A stretch of DNA of 64,000 nucleotides from Rhodococcus spongiicola (GTDB lineage: Bacteria > Actinomycetota > Actinomycetes > Mycobacteriales > Mycobacteriaceae): assembly GCF_004011835.1 (NCBI RefSeq), contig NZ_RKLN01000002.1, forward strand, positions 477,469-541,468, read 5' to 3'. Below are positions 42,699 to 50,662 of this stretch, in pieces (within the stretch, counting starts at the first letter, position 1; each line of letters starts with the position of its first letter). The position numbers were made by a program, and so were the translations under genes. Below the pieces are notes generated by a model that saw only the letters and a list, made by a program, of their open reading frames with translations, was not told the origin of the DNA and ran no database searches.

Positions 42699-44183
42699 GT
42701 GAGGGCAGTGGATTGTAGTTGGACCGCCGTGCTGTCGGCCGCCGTAGTCACCGTGGGCCTGTCGGTGGCGACGGTGACTCCGGTGGGAGCGGAAGAGAGG
42801 CTGGTCGGCGGACCGTGCGGGCAGAGCGACGAGGGCAACGACGAGGGGAACGGCGCGGGTGACACAGCCAGCCCCGGTCGCTCAGGTGGTTTCGGTAGCT
42901 TGGCCGGTGTCGGTAGCTTGGCCGGTTTCGGTAGCGCGGGTAGTTCGGGTGGTTCCGGTAGCGGGGGTAGTTCGGGTGGTTCCGGTAGCGGGGGTAGCTC
43001 GGGTGGTTCCGGTAGCGGGGGTAGCTCGGGTGGTTCCGGCAGCGCCGGCGGTTCCGGCAGCACGGGAAGCTTGATCGGCGGCATCGGCAGTGCGGCGGGT
43101 TTGCTCGCGAATTCGCTTCCCTGGATTCGGGATTCGCCCGACGGCGTGTTGCCGGAGCTGAGAGGTAGCACCGAGGCGATCGAGATGGTCACCGGTCCGG
43201 GTAGTCCGAACGGGAGCATCGAGAAGTACGGTGTCGCGGGCACCGACCTCGGAATCATGTGGGACAACGGCCAAGGGCAGGTGCTGATGGCCTTCGGGGA
43301 CACCGTTGGCGATTGCGACGTACCTGGCACCCAGTGGCGCAGCAACGTCCTGTTCCGCAGCAACGACACCACGTTGAGCGATGGCATGCGAATCGACAGC
43401 TCGCCGCTCGCAGAGGCGCCCCCGAACTATTCCAAGCAGGTAATAGACGGCTTGCTCGAGGCTCAGCCGGGCAGCTACCCCGAGTACACCGTCATCCCGA
43501 CGTCTGGCGTGGCGGTGGACGGAGTCCAGTACGTTCGTTTCATGTCTGTGCGTTCGTGGGACGAACCCGGCGAATGGACGACCAACTACTCCGCGATCGC
43601 TCGTTCATACGACAACGGCGAGACGTGGGACGTAGTGCGGTCGACGGTCCGGCTCACCCTCGACTCAGCGATTTCGACGGGCAATGTGGATTGGCAGATG
43701 AGTGCGTTCGTGCCAGACCGCGGAGACGGGTTCGTCTACGAATTCGGTACCGCCTCAGGGCGTTCCGGGCCTGCGCGGCTGGCCCGTGTGCCGGCAACCT
43801 CAGCGGACTTGGAAGACCCGAACAAGTACGAGTACTGGACGGAAACTGGCTGGTCACCAGACATGGAGGACGCGGAACCGGTGATCAAGGCCCCGGTCAG
43901 CGAGCTGTCGGTGCAGTGGAACGACTACCTCGGCAAGTACATAGCGATGTACACGGACGGGAGCGACCTCGAGATCCGTCAGGCCACGAATCCGTGGGGC
44001 CCGTGGAGCAGTAGTCAGACGCTCATCAGTGCGGCCACGCTGCCGTCGCTGTATGGCGGGTTCATGCACCCATGGGCGACGGGTTCGGACCTGTACTTCG
44101 TACTGACGACGTGGGATCGGTACAACGTGATCTATGCGCGGACCGATCTGAGCGTGCTCGACAAGACGTGGCCGACTGGCTAG
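42699..44183 (+). CDS. Exported DUF4185 (GH183-like) protein, paralogue A
   Basis: A 494-residue exported protein. Signal peptide: MRAVDCSW, hydrophobic core LSAAVVTVGLSVATV, cleavage near PVGAEE. A Gly/Ser linker follows (residues about 60-130), with GSLAG units and four copies of a nine-residue GSxGSSGGS repeat. The C-terminal domain (about 140-494) is DUF4185: GTDLGIMWDNGQGQVLMAFGDT, VQYVRFMSVRSW, NYSAIARSYDNGETWDVV, VQWNDYLGKYIAMYTD and LYGGFMHPWATG, a repeated-blade propeller pattern. DUF4185 proteins have been identified as endo-D-arabinanases (GH183) acting on mycobacterial arabinan; activity here is inferred. I prefer GTG at 42699 because GGGAAGGG precedes it and it gives a normal signal peptide; ATG at 42681 is the alternative. 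First of three tandem copies. Confidence 0.85.
   Translation: MRAVDCSWTAVLSAAVVTVGLSVATVTPVGAEERLVGGPCGQSDEGNDEGNGAGDTASPGRSGGFGSLAGVGSLAGFGSAGSSGGSGSGGSSGGSGSGGSSGGSGSGGSSGGSGSAGGSGSTGSLIGGIGSAAGLLANSLPWIRDSPDGVLPELRGSTEAIEMVTGPGSPNGSIEKYGVAGTDLGIMWDNGQGQVLMAFGDTVGDCDVPGTQWRSNVLFRSNDTTLSDGMRIDSSPLAEAPPNYSKQVIDGLLEAQPGSYPEYTVIPTSGVAVDGVQYVRFMSVRSWDEPGEWTTNYSAIARSYDNGETWDVVRSTVRLTLDSAISTGNVDWQMSAFVPDRGDGFVYEFGTASGRSGPARLARVPATSADLEDPNKYEYWTETGWSPDMEDAEPVIKAPVSELSVQWNDYLGKYIAMYTDGSDLEIRQATNPWGPWSSSQTLISAATLPSLYGGFMHPWATGSDLYFVLTTWDRYNVIYARTDLSVLDKTWPTG
42930..43037 (+). repeat. Four tandem copies of a 27-base unit in DUF4185 paralogue A
   Basis: Units at 42930, 42957, 42984 and 43011 are nearly identical (GGTAGCG-GGGTAG-TCGGGTGGTTCC pattern) and encode GSxGSSGGS. 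They expand the linker of this paralogue alone; copies B and C have shorter, different linkers. Two 18-base GSLAG-coding units precede it. Confidence 0.9.
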
Positions 44184-44271
44184 TTCGACCGTCCCGACCC
44201 AGCGTAGACCGGTGAGCGGGAGCTCCTGCGTTTCGACAAGCCCAAAGAGTAATGGTTCGCACCTGCCCGTT

Positions 44272-44307
44272 GACCCGTGGCCCGCCCCCGACCGGGGGCC
44301 ACAGGTC
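44272..44307 (+). terminator. Hairpin after DUF4185 paralogue A
   Basis: GACC and GTGGCCC (44272-44283) face GGGCCAC and GGTC (44296-44307) with one mismatch. The position matches the longer perfect hairpins after paralogues B and C, but this copy has decayed. Confidence 0.6.
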
Positions 44308-44327
44308 GGGGAGAGTCCTCTGTTCCG

Positions 44328-44358
44328 TGCCCCTGTAGGAGTCGAACCCGCGACGTTG
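44328..44358 (-). other. tRNA 3'-end remnant 1 (T-arm and acceptor)
   Basis: On the minus strand this reads as a T-arm (loop TTCGA) running into an acceptor-like 3' end, similar to the 3' part of the tRNA-Arg at 52199-52272 with one base deleted. There is no anticodon or D arm, so it is not a functional tRNA. Equivalent pieces follow paralogues B and C. The rest of the 44184-44590 gap holds the hairpin and the conserved upstream block and no gene. Confidence 0.55.
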
Positions 44359-44502
44359 TCGGCATTGCGGGCGCAGGCGGTGAGCTCGACCGCATATAGC
44401 GAGGATCCTGATTACGACCGAGCTGGAGCGTCCTCCCGACAAGCAGGAAGAGAACGCGGCTCGACGGGAATCGCACTCTTAGCTTCACCGACATCGTCGG
44501 TC

Positions 44503-44542
44503 TTCCATGGTTTGCTCATTGATCGGCGCACACCTCGGGGAA
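44503..44542 (+). promoter_or_regulatory. Conserved upstream element 2 of the DUF4185 genes
   Basis: Second copy of the block described at 42611: the same 20 bases TTCCATGGTTTGCTCATTGR, then TCGGCG and ACCTCGGGGA. It lies 49-88 bases before the GTG of paralogue B. Confidence 0.6.
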
Positions 44543-44590
44543 GTTCCGTGCGAGTCGCCTCCCCCTCGAGCGATGGGAAGGACGCAGTCC

Positions 44591-46051
44591 GTGAGAGCAG
44601 TGAATCGTAGCTGGACCGCGGCACTGTCGGCTGCTGCGGTCACCGTGGGCTTGTCGGTGGCGATGGCGACTTCGGTCGAAGCGGATGGGCACGGGGGACC
44701 GTGTGGGCAGAGCGCTGGCGGTGGCTCGGGCAGCCCTGGCAGCTTGGGCAGCTTGGGCAGCACTGCCAACTCCGGCAGCACGGGAAGCCTGATCGGGAGC
44801 CTGGGCTCGGGCAGCTTGGGCAGCGCGACGGGTTCGCTCGCGAATTCGCTTCCGTGGATCATTGGTTCGCCCGACGGCGCGCTGCCGGTGCTGACCGGCC
44901 GCACCAAGGCGATCGAGATGGTGACCGGTCCGGGTAGTCCGAACAAGAGCATCGAGAAATACGGTGTCTCGGGTACCGACCTCGGCATCATGTGGGACAA
45001 CGGCCAAGGGCAGGTGCTGATGGCCTTCGGGGACACCTTCGGCGACTGCGACGACCCCCCCACCCAGTGGCGCAGCAACGTCTTGTTCCGGAGCAGCGAT
45101 GAGACACTGCGCGATGGCATGCGGATCGACAGTTCTCCGCTCGCACCTCCTCCACCCGAGAACTACTCCAAGCAGATCATCGACGGGCTGCTTGATCTTC
45201 CGCTAGGCAGCTTCGAGTTCACCGTCCTCCCGACGGCCGGCGTGGCGGTTTACGAAGAAGACCGGGACCGCTGGGTTCAGTACGTTCGTTTCATGTCGGT
45301 GCGCGAGTGGGGTGCCCCTGGCGAGTGGACGACTAACTACTCCGCGGTCGCCCGCTCGGACGACAACGGCGAAACGTGGGATGTGGTGGTGCCAACTGTC
45401 CGGGTCAATCTCGACCCGATGGATCCGGCGTTCCCAGACGGGATCGTCCCGCCGGCGTTTTCGTCGAACAACGGGAATTGGCAGATGAGTGCGTTCGTGC
45501 CAGGCGGCGACGGGTACGTCTACGAATTCGGAACTACCTCAGGGCGGAACGGGGCCGCGCGGTTGGCCCGCGTGCCGGCGAACCCGGCAGACCTGGAAGA
45601 CCTGAACGAATACCAGTATTGGACCGGAACCGTCTGGTCGCCGAACATCGCGGACGCGGAACCGGTGATCGAGGAACCGGTCAGCGAGCTGTCTGTGCAG
45701 TGGAACGACTACCTCGGCAAGTACATAGCGATGTACACGGACGTGGGTGGTCTGAAGATCCGTTTGGCCGACCATCCAGAGGGCCCGTGGAGCGGTACCC
45801 AGACGCTCATCAGTCCGGACACGTTGCCGTCGCTGTACGGCGGATTCATGCACCCGTGGGCTACTGGGCAGTACCTGTATTTCGTACTGACGACATGGGA
45901 TCGCTACAACGTGATCTACATGCGGACCGACCTGAGCAAGCTCGACAAGATGTCGCCCGCCGACCAGGTCGACCGTCCCGACCCCGCAAAGACCGGCGAG
46001 CAGAAGCTCCTCCGTTTCGACATTCCCGAGGACTTGCCGGAAGAGAAATGA
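44591..46051 (+). CDS. Exported DUF4185 (GH183-like) protein, paralogue B
   Basis: A 486-residue exported protein, the second tandem copy. Signal peptide MRAVNRSW then LSAAAVTVGLSVAMA, cleavage near VEADG. The linker (about residues 45-90) is made of GSLGSLGS, TGSLIGSLGS and GSLGSATGSLANSLPW units rather than the longer SSGGS repeats of paralogue A. The DUF4185 domain keeps GTDLGIMWDNGQGQVLMAFGD, NYSAVARSDDNGETWDVV, VQWNDYLGKYIAMYTD and LYGGFMHPWATG. Relative to A it has a loop insertion near NLDPMDPAFPDGIVPPAFSS, shared with C, so B and C are closer to each other. The C-terminus is a short acidic tail (DIPEDLPEEK). GTG start at 44591 with GGGAAGG upstream; ATG at 44573 is the alternative. 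Confidence 0.85.
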   Translation: MRAVNRSWTAALSAAAVTVGLSVAMATSVEADGHGGPCGQSAGGGSGSPGSLGSLGSTANSGSTGSLIGSLGSGSLGSATGSLANSLPWIIGSPDGALPVLTGRTKAIEMVTGPGSPNKSIEKYGVSGTDLGIMWDNGQGQVLMAFGDTFGDCDDPPTQWRSNVLFRSSDETLRDGMRIDSSPLAPPPPENYSKQIIDGLLDLPLGSFEFTVLPTAGVAVYEEDRDRWVQYVRFMSVREWGAPGEWTTNYSAVARSDDNGETWDVVVPTVRVNLDPMDPAFPDGIVPPAFSSNNGNWQMSAFVPGGDGYVYEFGTTSGRNGAARLARVPANPADLEDLNEYQYWTGTVWSPNIADAEPVIEEPVSELSVQWNDYLGKYIAMYTDVGGLKIRLADHPEGPWSGTQTLISPDTLPSLYGGFMHPWATGQYLYFVLTTWDRYNVIYMRTDLSKLDKMSPADQVDRPDPAKTGEQKLLRFDIPEDLPEEK

Positions 46052-46069
46052 TCCGCACGACCGGGTGAG

Positions 46070-46103
46070 CTGTGGCCCGTCCCTGTACGGGGACGGGCCA
46101 CAG
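46070..46103 (+). terminator. Hairpin terminator after DUF4185 paralogue B
   Basis: Perfect 14-pair stem (46070-46083 with 46090-46103) with a 6-base loop, 18 bases after the stop. The same stem sequence follows paralogue C. Confidence 0.85.
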
Positions 46104-46127
46104 TCGTCGAAGAGCCTCCTTGCTCGG

Positions 46128-46158
46128 TGTCCCCGACAGGACTGGAACCTGCGACCTT
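46128..46158 (-). other. tRNA 3'-end remnant 2 (T-arm and acceptor)
   Basis: Aligned without gaps, 27 of 31 bases match the 3' end of the tRNA-Arg at 52199-52229. It comprises the acceptor 3' strand and T-arm only. The remaining sequence up to 46351 has no gene or further tRNA similarity. Confidence 0.6.
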
Positions 46159-46351
46159 GTCGGCATTGCCGGCGCGTCAACGCTTCCTCCCGCGCTGGAT
46201 CGCATCAACCGCCGCGAGATCTCCTGGGCTCGATCAGCAACTTCGCCTTACCGGTTCGTCGTTGGCCGAGCCCGAGCAGCCTCCCGGTGAGAACGGGGGG
46301 AGAGCTCGGCCGGACGGAAATCACACCCGCGCAGCGGCAGCTGCTTTGACT

Positions 46352-46386
46352 TTCTGTGGTTTCCTCATTGGTCGGCGCATACCTCG
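46352..46386 (+). promoter_or_regulatory. Conserved upstream element 3 of the DUF4185 genes
   Basis: Third copy of the block at 42611, slightly diverged (TTCTGTGGTTTCCTCATTGG, then TCGGCG and ACCTCG). About 30 bases present in copies 1 and 2 between ACCTCG and the start region are deleted here. Confidence 0.6.
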
Positions 46387-46408
46387 AGCGATGGGAAGGA
46401 CGCAGTCT

Positions 46409-47902
46409 GTGAGGGCAGTGAAGCGTAGTTGGACCGCCGTACTGTCGGCTTCCGCGGTCACCGTGGGCCTGTCGGTGGCGATGGCGACTCCGGCCGGTGC
46501 GGTCGGGGGACCGTGCGGGCAGAGCGGTGGCGGTAGCCTGGGCAGCTCTGGCAGTAGCGGTAGCTCCGGCAGCACGGGAACCCTGATCGGGAGCCTGGGC
46601 TCGGGCAGCCTGGGCAGTGCGACGGGTTCGCTCGCGAATTCGCTTCCGTGGATCATCGGTTCTCCCGACGGCGCGCTGCCGGTGCTGACCGGCCGCACCA
46701 AGGCGATCGAGATGGTCACCGGTCCGGGTAGTCCGAACGAGAGCATCGAGAAGTACAGTGTCTCGGGCACCGATCTCGGCATCATGTGGGACAACGGCCA
46801 AGGACAGGTGCTGATGGCCTTCGGGGACACCGTCGGCGACTGCGATGAACCCGGCACCCAGTGGCGCAGCAACGCCCTGTTCCGGAGCAGCGACACTACG
46901 CTGAGCGATGGCATGCGGATCGACAGCTCGCCGCTCGCCCCGCCGCCCGCTGTGAACTTCTCCAAGCAGGTCATCGACGGCCTGCTCAACCTTCCGCTGG
47001 GCAGCCTCGAATTCACCGTCATCCCGACGGCCGGAGTCGAGGTGGACGGGGTCCAGTACGTTCGCTTCATGTCGGTACGCTCGTGGGGCGCCCCCGGCGA
47101 GTGGATGACGAACTACTCCGCGATCGCCCGCTCGGACGACAATGGCGATACGTGGGATGTGGTGGTGCCGACCGTCCGGGTCAATCTGGATCCGATGGAT
47201 CCGGAGTTCCCGGACGGAATTGTCCCGCCAGCGTTCTCGTCACACAACGAGAATTGGCAGATGAGTGCGTTCGTGCCGGACCGCGGCGACGGGTTCGTCT
47301 ACGAATTCGGCACCCCCTCAGGGCGTTCCGGCTCCGCGCGGTTGGCCCGGGTGCCGGCGACCTTGGACGCCATGGAAGACCCGACCAAATACGAGTACTG
47401 GACTGGAACCGACTGGTCCTCGACCATCGCGGACGCTGAACCTGTGATCAAGGCGCCAGTCAGCGAGCTGTCGGTGCAATGGAACGACTACCTCGGCAAG
47501 TACATTGCGATGTACACGGACGTGGGTGGTCTGAAGATCCGTCAGGCCGACCATCCGTGGGGCCCGTGGAGCGGTACCGAGACGCTCATCAGTGCGATCA
47601 CACTACCGTCGCTGTACGGCGGATTCATGCACCCGTGGGCTACTGGACAGTACCTGTATTTCGTACTGACGACATGGGATCGGTACAACGTGATCTACAT
47701 GCGGACTGATCTGAGCCGGGTCGACAGGATGAAGTCAGCGGAGCAGGTCGACCGCCCCGACCCCGCGCAGACCGGCGAGCAGAAGCTCCTCCGTTTCGAC
47801 ATGCCCGAGGACTTGCCGGAAACCGAGGACTCGCCGGAAACCGAGGACCTGCCGGAAACAGAGGACTTGCCGGAAACCGAGGACTTGCCGGAAGAGGAAT
47901 GA
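46409..47902 (+). CDS. Exported DUF4185 (GH183-like) protein, paralogue C
   Basis: A 497-residue exported protein, the third tandem copy. Signal peptide MRAVKRSW then LSASAVTVGLSVAMA, cleavage near PAGAVG. The short linker has GGSLGSSGSSGSSGS, TLIGSLGS and GSLGSATGSLANSLPW units. The DUF4185 domain keeps GTDLGIMWDNGQGQVLMAFGDT, NYSAIARSDDNGDTWDVV, VQWNDYLGKYIAMYTD and LYGGFMHPWATG. It differs from A and B by a strongly acidic C-terminal tail of four PETED(L/S) repeats ending in EEE. The frame is open to 46127, but GTG at 46409 has GGGAAGG upstream and gives the same signal peptide as its sisters; ATG at 46391 is the alternative. Catalysis on D-arabinan is inferred from family. Confidence 0.85.
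   Translation: MRAVKRSWTAVLSASAVTVGLSVAMATPAGAVGGPCGQSGGGSLGSSGSSGSSGSTGTLIGSLGSGSLGSATGSLANSLPWIIGSPDGALPVLTGRTKAIEMVTGPGSPNESIEKYSVSGTDLGIMWDNGQGQVLMAFGDTVGDCDEPGTQWRSNALFRSSDTTLSDGMRIDSSPLAPPPAVNFSKQVIDGLLNLPLGSLEFTVIPTAGVEVDGVQYVRFMSVRSWGAPGEWMTNYSAIARSDDNGDTWDVVVPTVRVNLDPMDPEFPDGIVPPAFSSHNENWQMSAFVPDRGDGFVYEFGTPSGRSGSARLARVPATLDAMEDPTKYEYWTGTDWSSTIADAEPVIKAPVSELSVQWNDYLGKYIAMYTDVGGLKIRQADHPWGPWSGTETLISAITLPSLYGGFMHPWATGQYLYFVLTTWDRYNVIYMRTDLSRVDRMKSAEQVDRPDPAQTGEQKLLRFDMPEDLPETEDSPETEDLPETEDLPETEDLPEEE
47813..47884 (+). repeat. Four tandem copies of an 18-base unit in DUF4185 paralogue C
   Basis: Units at 47813, 47831, 47849 and 47867 follow TTGCCGGAAACCGAGGAC with one or two changes, and a partial fifth copy runs to the stop. 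They encode the acidic tail. Confidence 0.9.
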
Positions 47903-47920
47903 TTCGCGCGACCGGGTGAC

Positions 47921-47954
47921 CTGTGGCCCGTCCCTGCACAGGGACGGGCCACAG
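47921..47954 (+). terminator. Hairpin terminator after DUF4185 paralogue C
   Basis: Perfect 15-pair stem (47921-47935 with 47940-47954) with a 4-base loop, 18 bases after the stop, nearly the same sequence as that after paralogue B. Confidence 0.85.
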
Positions 47955-47978
47955 TCGTCGAAGTGTCTCCCTACTCGG

Positions 47979-48009
47979 TGTCCTCCACAGGACTCGAACC
48001 TGCGATCTT
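47979..48009 (-). other. tRNA 3'-end remnant 3 (T-arm and acceptor)
   Basis: Aligned without gaps, 25 of 31 bases match the 3' end of the tRNA-Arg at 52199-52229, including an unbroken 16-base core GCAGGTTCGAGTCCTG on the minus strand. No anticodon arm. The rest of 47903-48173 has no gene. Confidence 0.6.
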
Positions 48010-48173
48010 GCCGGCGCAGGCGGTGGGCTCGGCGGCGCACACAGGATCCCGACTGTGTCAGTGCTGCGCCTTCCAGCACCTGCGTGGTGATCCCGGCGGA
48101 AGCGTCCTCGAAACCGCCGGGTCAGAGTCCACTCTTGGGTGGAGTGCCGCGTTCTTCCGGTGGAGCGCGTTGG

Positions 48174-49289
48174 TCAGGACGACGGTGCCAAAGAGCCTAG
48201 GCTACCGAGTGATCCGGCCGACGGTGCCAAAGAGCCTAGGCTGCCGAGCGATCCGGTCGACGGCGTTGGCTCGATCTCGATCACCGACACCGAGTCGCCG
48301 AAGCGGTTGGTGACGTAGGCGCGGCTGCCGTCGGGTGTGATTGCTATCCCGGTTGGCCCTGCGCCGACGTTGATGGGGGCTCCGGTGGCGAGGTTGGTGG
48401 CGGTGTCGATCGCCCATACCGCGTCGAAATCGTTGTTGGTGACGTAGGCGCGGCTGCCGTCGGGCGTGAATGCCACTCCGACCGGATACCCGCCGACGTT
48501 GATCGGAAATGCGGTGACGAGTTTGGTGGCGGTGTCGATCACGGAAACCGTGTCGTATTCGATGTTGGTGACGTAGGCGCGGCTGCCGTCAGGAGTGATC
48601 GCTACCGCTGCCGGCCCGTCGCCAATGTTGACTGTGTCGGTGACGGTGTTGGTGGCGGTGTCGATCACCACCACTCTTTCATCGTTGGCGACATAGGCGT
48701 CACCGTCGGGGGTGATCGCAATCCCGTAAGGCCCGTCGCCGACGTCGATCGGGTCTCCGGTGGCGAGGTTGGTCTTGGTGTCGATCACCGACACCGTGCC
48801 GCCGTCGTCGTTGGTGACGTAGACGTGTTCACCGTCAGGAGTGATCGCCACACCCCACGGTCCGCCGTCGGCGTCGATCGGGAGTCCGGAGACTTGGTTG
48901 GTGCGGGTGTCGATCACCGACACCGTGTTGTCCCATTTGTTGGCGACGTAGGCGTAGTTGCCGTTGGGGGTGATCGCCACACCGTACGGCCCGTCACCGA
49001 CGTCGACGGTGCTGACGATGGTGTTGTCTGCGGTATCGATTACCGACACAGTGTCGTCGTCCATGTTGGTGACGTACGCGTGGGTGCCGTCGGGGGTGAT
49101 CGCCACCCCGCGCGGTCCCTCGCCGACGGGGACGGAGCTGGTGACAGTGTCGGCGTGCGCGGCCGGTCCGGTAGTGAGCATCAGGCCAGCCGTCAGGGCT
49201 ACCGCCAGCCCGGCCGTACGTCGTCGGGCACGTGATCCGGCAAAGGGGGTATTGCCACGATCAGGAGGGGCAACATCGGTGTGTGGCAT
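48174..49289 (-). CDS. Exported seven-bladed YVTN beta-propeller protein with GSLGS tail
   Basis: A 371-residue exported protein. The signal peptide has SRARRR, a hydrophobic core and cleavage near AAHADT. Seven propeller blades follow, each with VAITPDGxxAYVTN and VSVIDTxTN elements, as in the YVTN/surface-layer-protein family; such propellers bind proteins or small ligands and a few are lactonases, but no catalytic residues can be assigned. The last 30 residues are two copies of GSLGSLGSLAPS, coded by a 39-base direct repeat. ATG at 49289 is preferred; a start 22 codons upstream adds an unlikely proline/arginine-rich stretch. It is convergent with the DUF4185 genes. The tail resembles their linkers. 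Confidence 0.85.
   Translation of the reverse strand: MPHTDVAPPDRGNTPFAGSRARRRTAGLAVALTAGLMLTTGPAAHADTVTSSVPVGEGPRGVAITPDGTHAYVTNMDDDTVSVIDTADNTIVSTVDVGDGPYGVAITPNGNYAYVANKWDNTVSVIDTRTNQVSGLPIDADGGPWGVAITPDGEHVYVTNDDGGTVSVIDTKTNLATGDPIDVGDGPYGIAITPDGDAYVANDERVVVIDTATNTVTDTVNIGDGPAAVAITPDGSRAYVTNIEYDTVSVIDTATKLVTAFPINVGGYPVGVAFTPDGSRAYVTNNDFDAVWAIDTATNLATGAPINVGAGPTGIAITPDGSRAYVTNRFGDSVSVIEIEPTPSTGSLGSLGSLAPSAGSLGSLGSLAPSS
48181..48258 (-). repeat. Two 39-base direct repeats coding the GSLGSLGSLAPS tail
   Basis: Bases 48181-48219 and 48220-48258 differ at only a few positions. They form the 3' end of the propeller gene. Confidence 0.9.
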
Positions 49290-49571
49290 CGTGGCCGGAC
49301 TCCTCGGGCTAACGGGCCTACGGGGCAGTGAGTGGTGTTGCCGGGGGTAGTGCACACGGGACCAAGGAGATTGGGCCGCGTGGTCTCGTCATGCAGTCGG
49401 ACTATACGGGACACATTCCGGCAATGCGGATATTTGTCCGGAATCGAAGTTGCGATGGAGAACGCTTCGGTGGGTCGTCCCGTTGATCTGCAGAAAGGCG
49501 TCGCAGCCAAGGCTCACCTGGAGCCGCGTTGCGCCGCATGCCAACACGAACGAACCGCGGCCCGAACATGC
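49290..49571. other. Non-coding gap upstream of the propeller gene
   Basis: About 280 bases containing the promoter side of the propeller gene. Short open frames on both strands have no recognisable protein features. Confidence 0.4.
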
Positions 49572-49606
49572 TTCTGGCCCGACACCCTGATGGTGCCGGG
49601 CCAGAA
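49572..49606 (-). terminator. Hairpin terminator 1 of the small exported protein genes
   Basis: TTCTGGCCCG (49572-49581) is inverted at 49597-49606; a second CACC/GGTG stem lies inside. It begins 8 bases past the stop of the gene at 49615 on the minus strand. Very similar hairpins follow the two sister genes. Confidence 0.8.
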
Positions 49607-49614
49607 AGGGGTGG

Positions 49615-50124
49615 TCAGGAAATGCCGAAGCTGCCGTATTCGAGGCTGCCGAGGCTGCCGTACTCGAGGCTCGCGATGCCGCCGTACATGAGGCTGCCGA
49701 CACTTCCAGAGGCGGTGCTGCCGAGGCTACCTAGGCTGCCGGAGGTGCTGTCAGCGGTGAACGCCAATGGTTCGTCCGTTTCCCCTGTCCCCCAAGTCTC
49801 GTCAGTCGATTGGCCGACACATGACCAGCTGAGGTGATAGTCGCCATCGATGAATACCGTCGTGATGACCCAGTTGCGGTTGGGATTGATGGACCAATGC
49901 GGGGACGCGTTCGTGATGTCGGGGTCTGCGTCGTTCGTTGCCACCCAGTTGCAGGTGATCATCTCCGGGCTGTTATTGGCGATGGAGACTTCAACGAAGT
50001 TTCCTCTGGCGTCGACAGACAGGGTGACGTCTTCGGGCTCGGCGTTGGCCGGCGCGGCGAACGCGACGGCCAGGAGCGGGGCGGCCAAGGCTGCGGCGGC
50101 AGCGGCACGTACTGACTTGATCAA
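49615..50124 (-). CDS. Small exported two-cysteine protein, paralogue 1, with GSLGS tail
   Basis: A 169-residue exported protein. The signal peptide MIKSVRAAAAAALAAPLLAV is cleaved near APANAEP. The mature domain (about 85 residues) is beta-rich, with DVTLSVDARGNFVEVSIANNS, ITCNWVA and LSWSCVG; the two Cys/Trp motifs and a closing WGTxxxxEPLxFTA are shared by all three paralogues and suggest a disulfide-linked beta-sandwich. After it comes a GSLGSLGS, GSVGSL, YGSLGSLEYGS tail. The start is TTG at 50124: it is the only start giving a signal peptide, and the same TTG is conserved in both paralogues. GAGAAAGAG lies upstream. Function unknown. Confidence 0.75.
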   Translation of the reverse strand: MIKSVRAAAAAALAAPLLAVAFAAPANAEPEDVTLSVDARGNFVEVSIANNSPEMITCNWVATNDADPDITNASPHWSINPNRNWVITTVFIDGDYHLSWSCVGQSTDETWGTGETDEPLAFTADSTSGSLGSLGSTASGSVGSLMYGGIASLEYGSLGSLEYGSFGIS

Positions 50125-50190
50125 CGGGTTCTCTTTCTCTTGTTCTCCGTATGCGGACCCGCTTACGGGGTGTGGTGCACCGGTGGTACC

Positions 50191-50243
50191 TCGAAGGAAC
50201 GCGAGTGAATCCCCCCCGGCGTGAAGGAATCTAACAGTGCCCC
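50191..50243 (-). promoter_or_regulatory. Conserved promoter-region block 1 of the small exported protein genes
   Basis: About 50 bases, starting 67 bases upstream of the TTG start, recur at 51191-51243 and 51993-52036. On the minus strand the block reads GGGCACTGTTAGATTCCTTC, then a G-rich run and CTCGCGTTC. TTAGAT could be a -10 element, giving a leader of about 100 bases. Conservation outside coding sequence across the three paralogues indicates shared regulation or recent duplication. Confidence 0.5.
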
Positions 50244-50618
50244 ACCAGACGAGGTCGAGGAATCCTCATGCGTAGTGTCTTGATCGAAGCCCGTGGGTCT
50301 GGATGTCGCCGCTCGGCCTGCTGGGCGCCCTGCGGAGCCACGCGGCAGCTCGAGAAGGGTCCATCTCCTTCGGTCTCAGCAATCCGTACGACTACGAAAA
50401 ATGTTGTTCCAGTGACTGATTCGCTATCCATTCCCATGTGCTAGCCCGTGCTGCCGACGCGAGAGTGGACACCGGTTCCTCCTTCATGGTGATGTCCGGA
50501 CTCAGTTCCTCCGGGGATACTCGAGCCGCTGCAGCCTCTGAGTGTGCGTGGCACGCCGCGTTGGCCGTACGTCGCTACGCCCGTGCGAGTAGCACGCCGG
50601 CGCCTGGCCTGAACATGC
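50244..50618. other. Non-coding gap between small exported protein genes 1 and 2
   Basis: About 375 bases with no gene that I can support. Open frames on both strands are arginine-rich shadows. It lies between the promoter block of paralogue 1 and the terminator of paralogue 2. Confidence 0.4.
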
Positions 50619-50655
50619 TTCATGGCCCGACACGCTGATGGTGCCGGGCCATGAA
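50619..50655 (-). terminator. Hairpin terminator 2 of the small exported protein genes
   Basis: An 11-pair perfect stem (50619-50629 with 50645-50655), starting 7 bases past the stop at 50663 on the minus strand. The sequence is a variant of the hairpin at 49572. Confidence 0.8.
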
Positions 50656-50662
50656 GGGACGA

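Noticed and set aside
44328-48009. Three possible tRNA genes after the DUF4185 genes
   Set aside because: Only acceptor 3' strand and T-arm are present; no D-arm, anticodon arm or matching 5' acceptor could be found.
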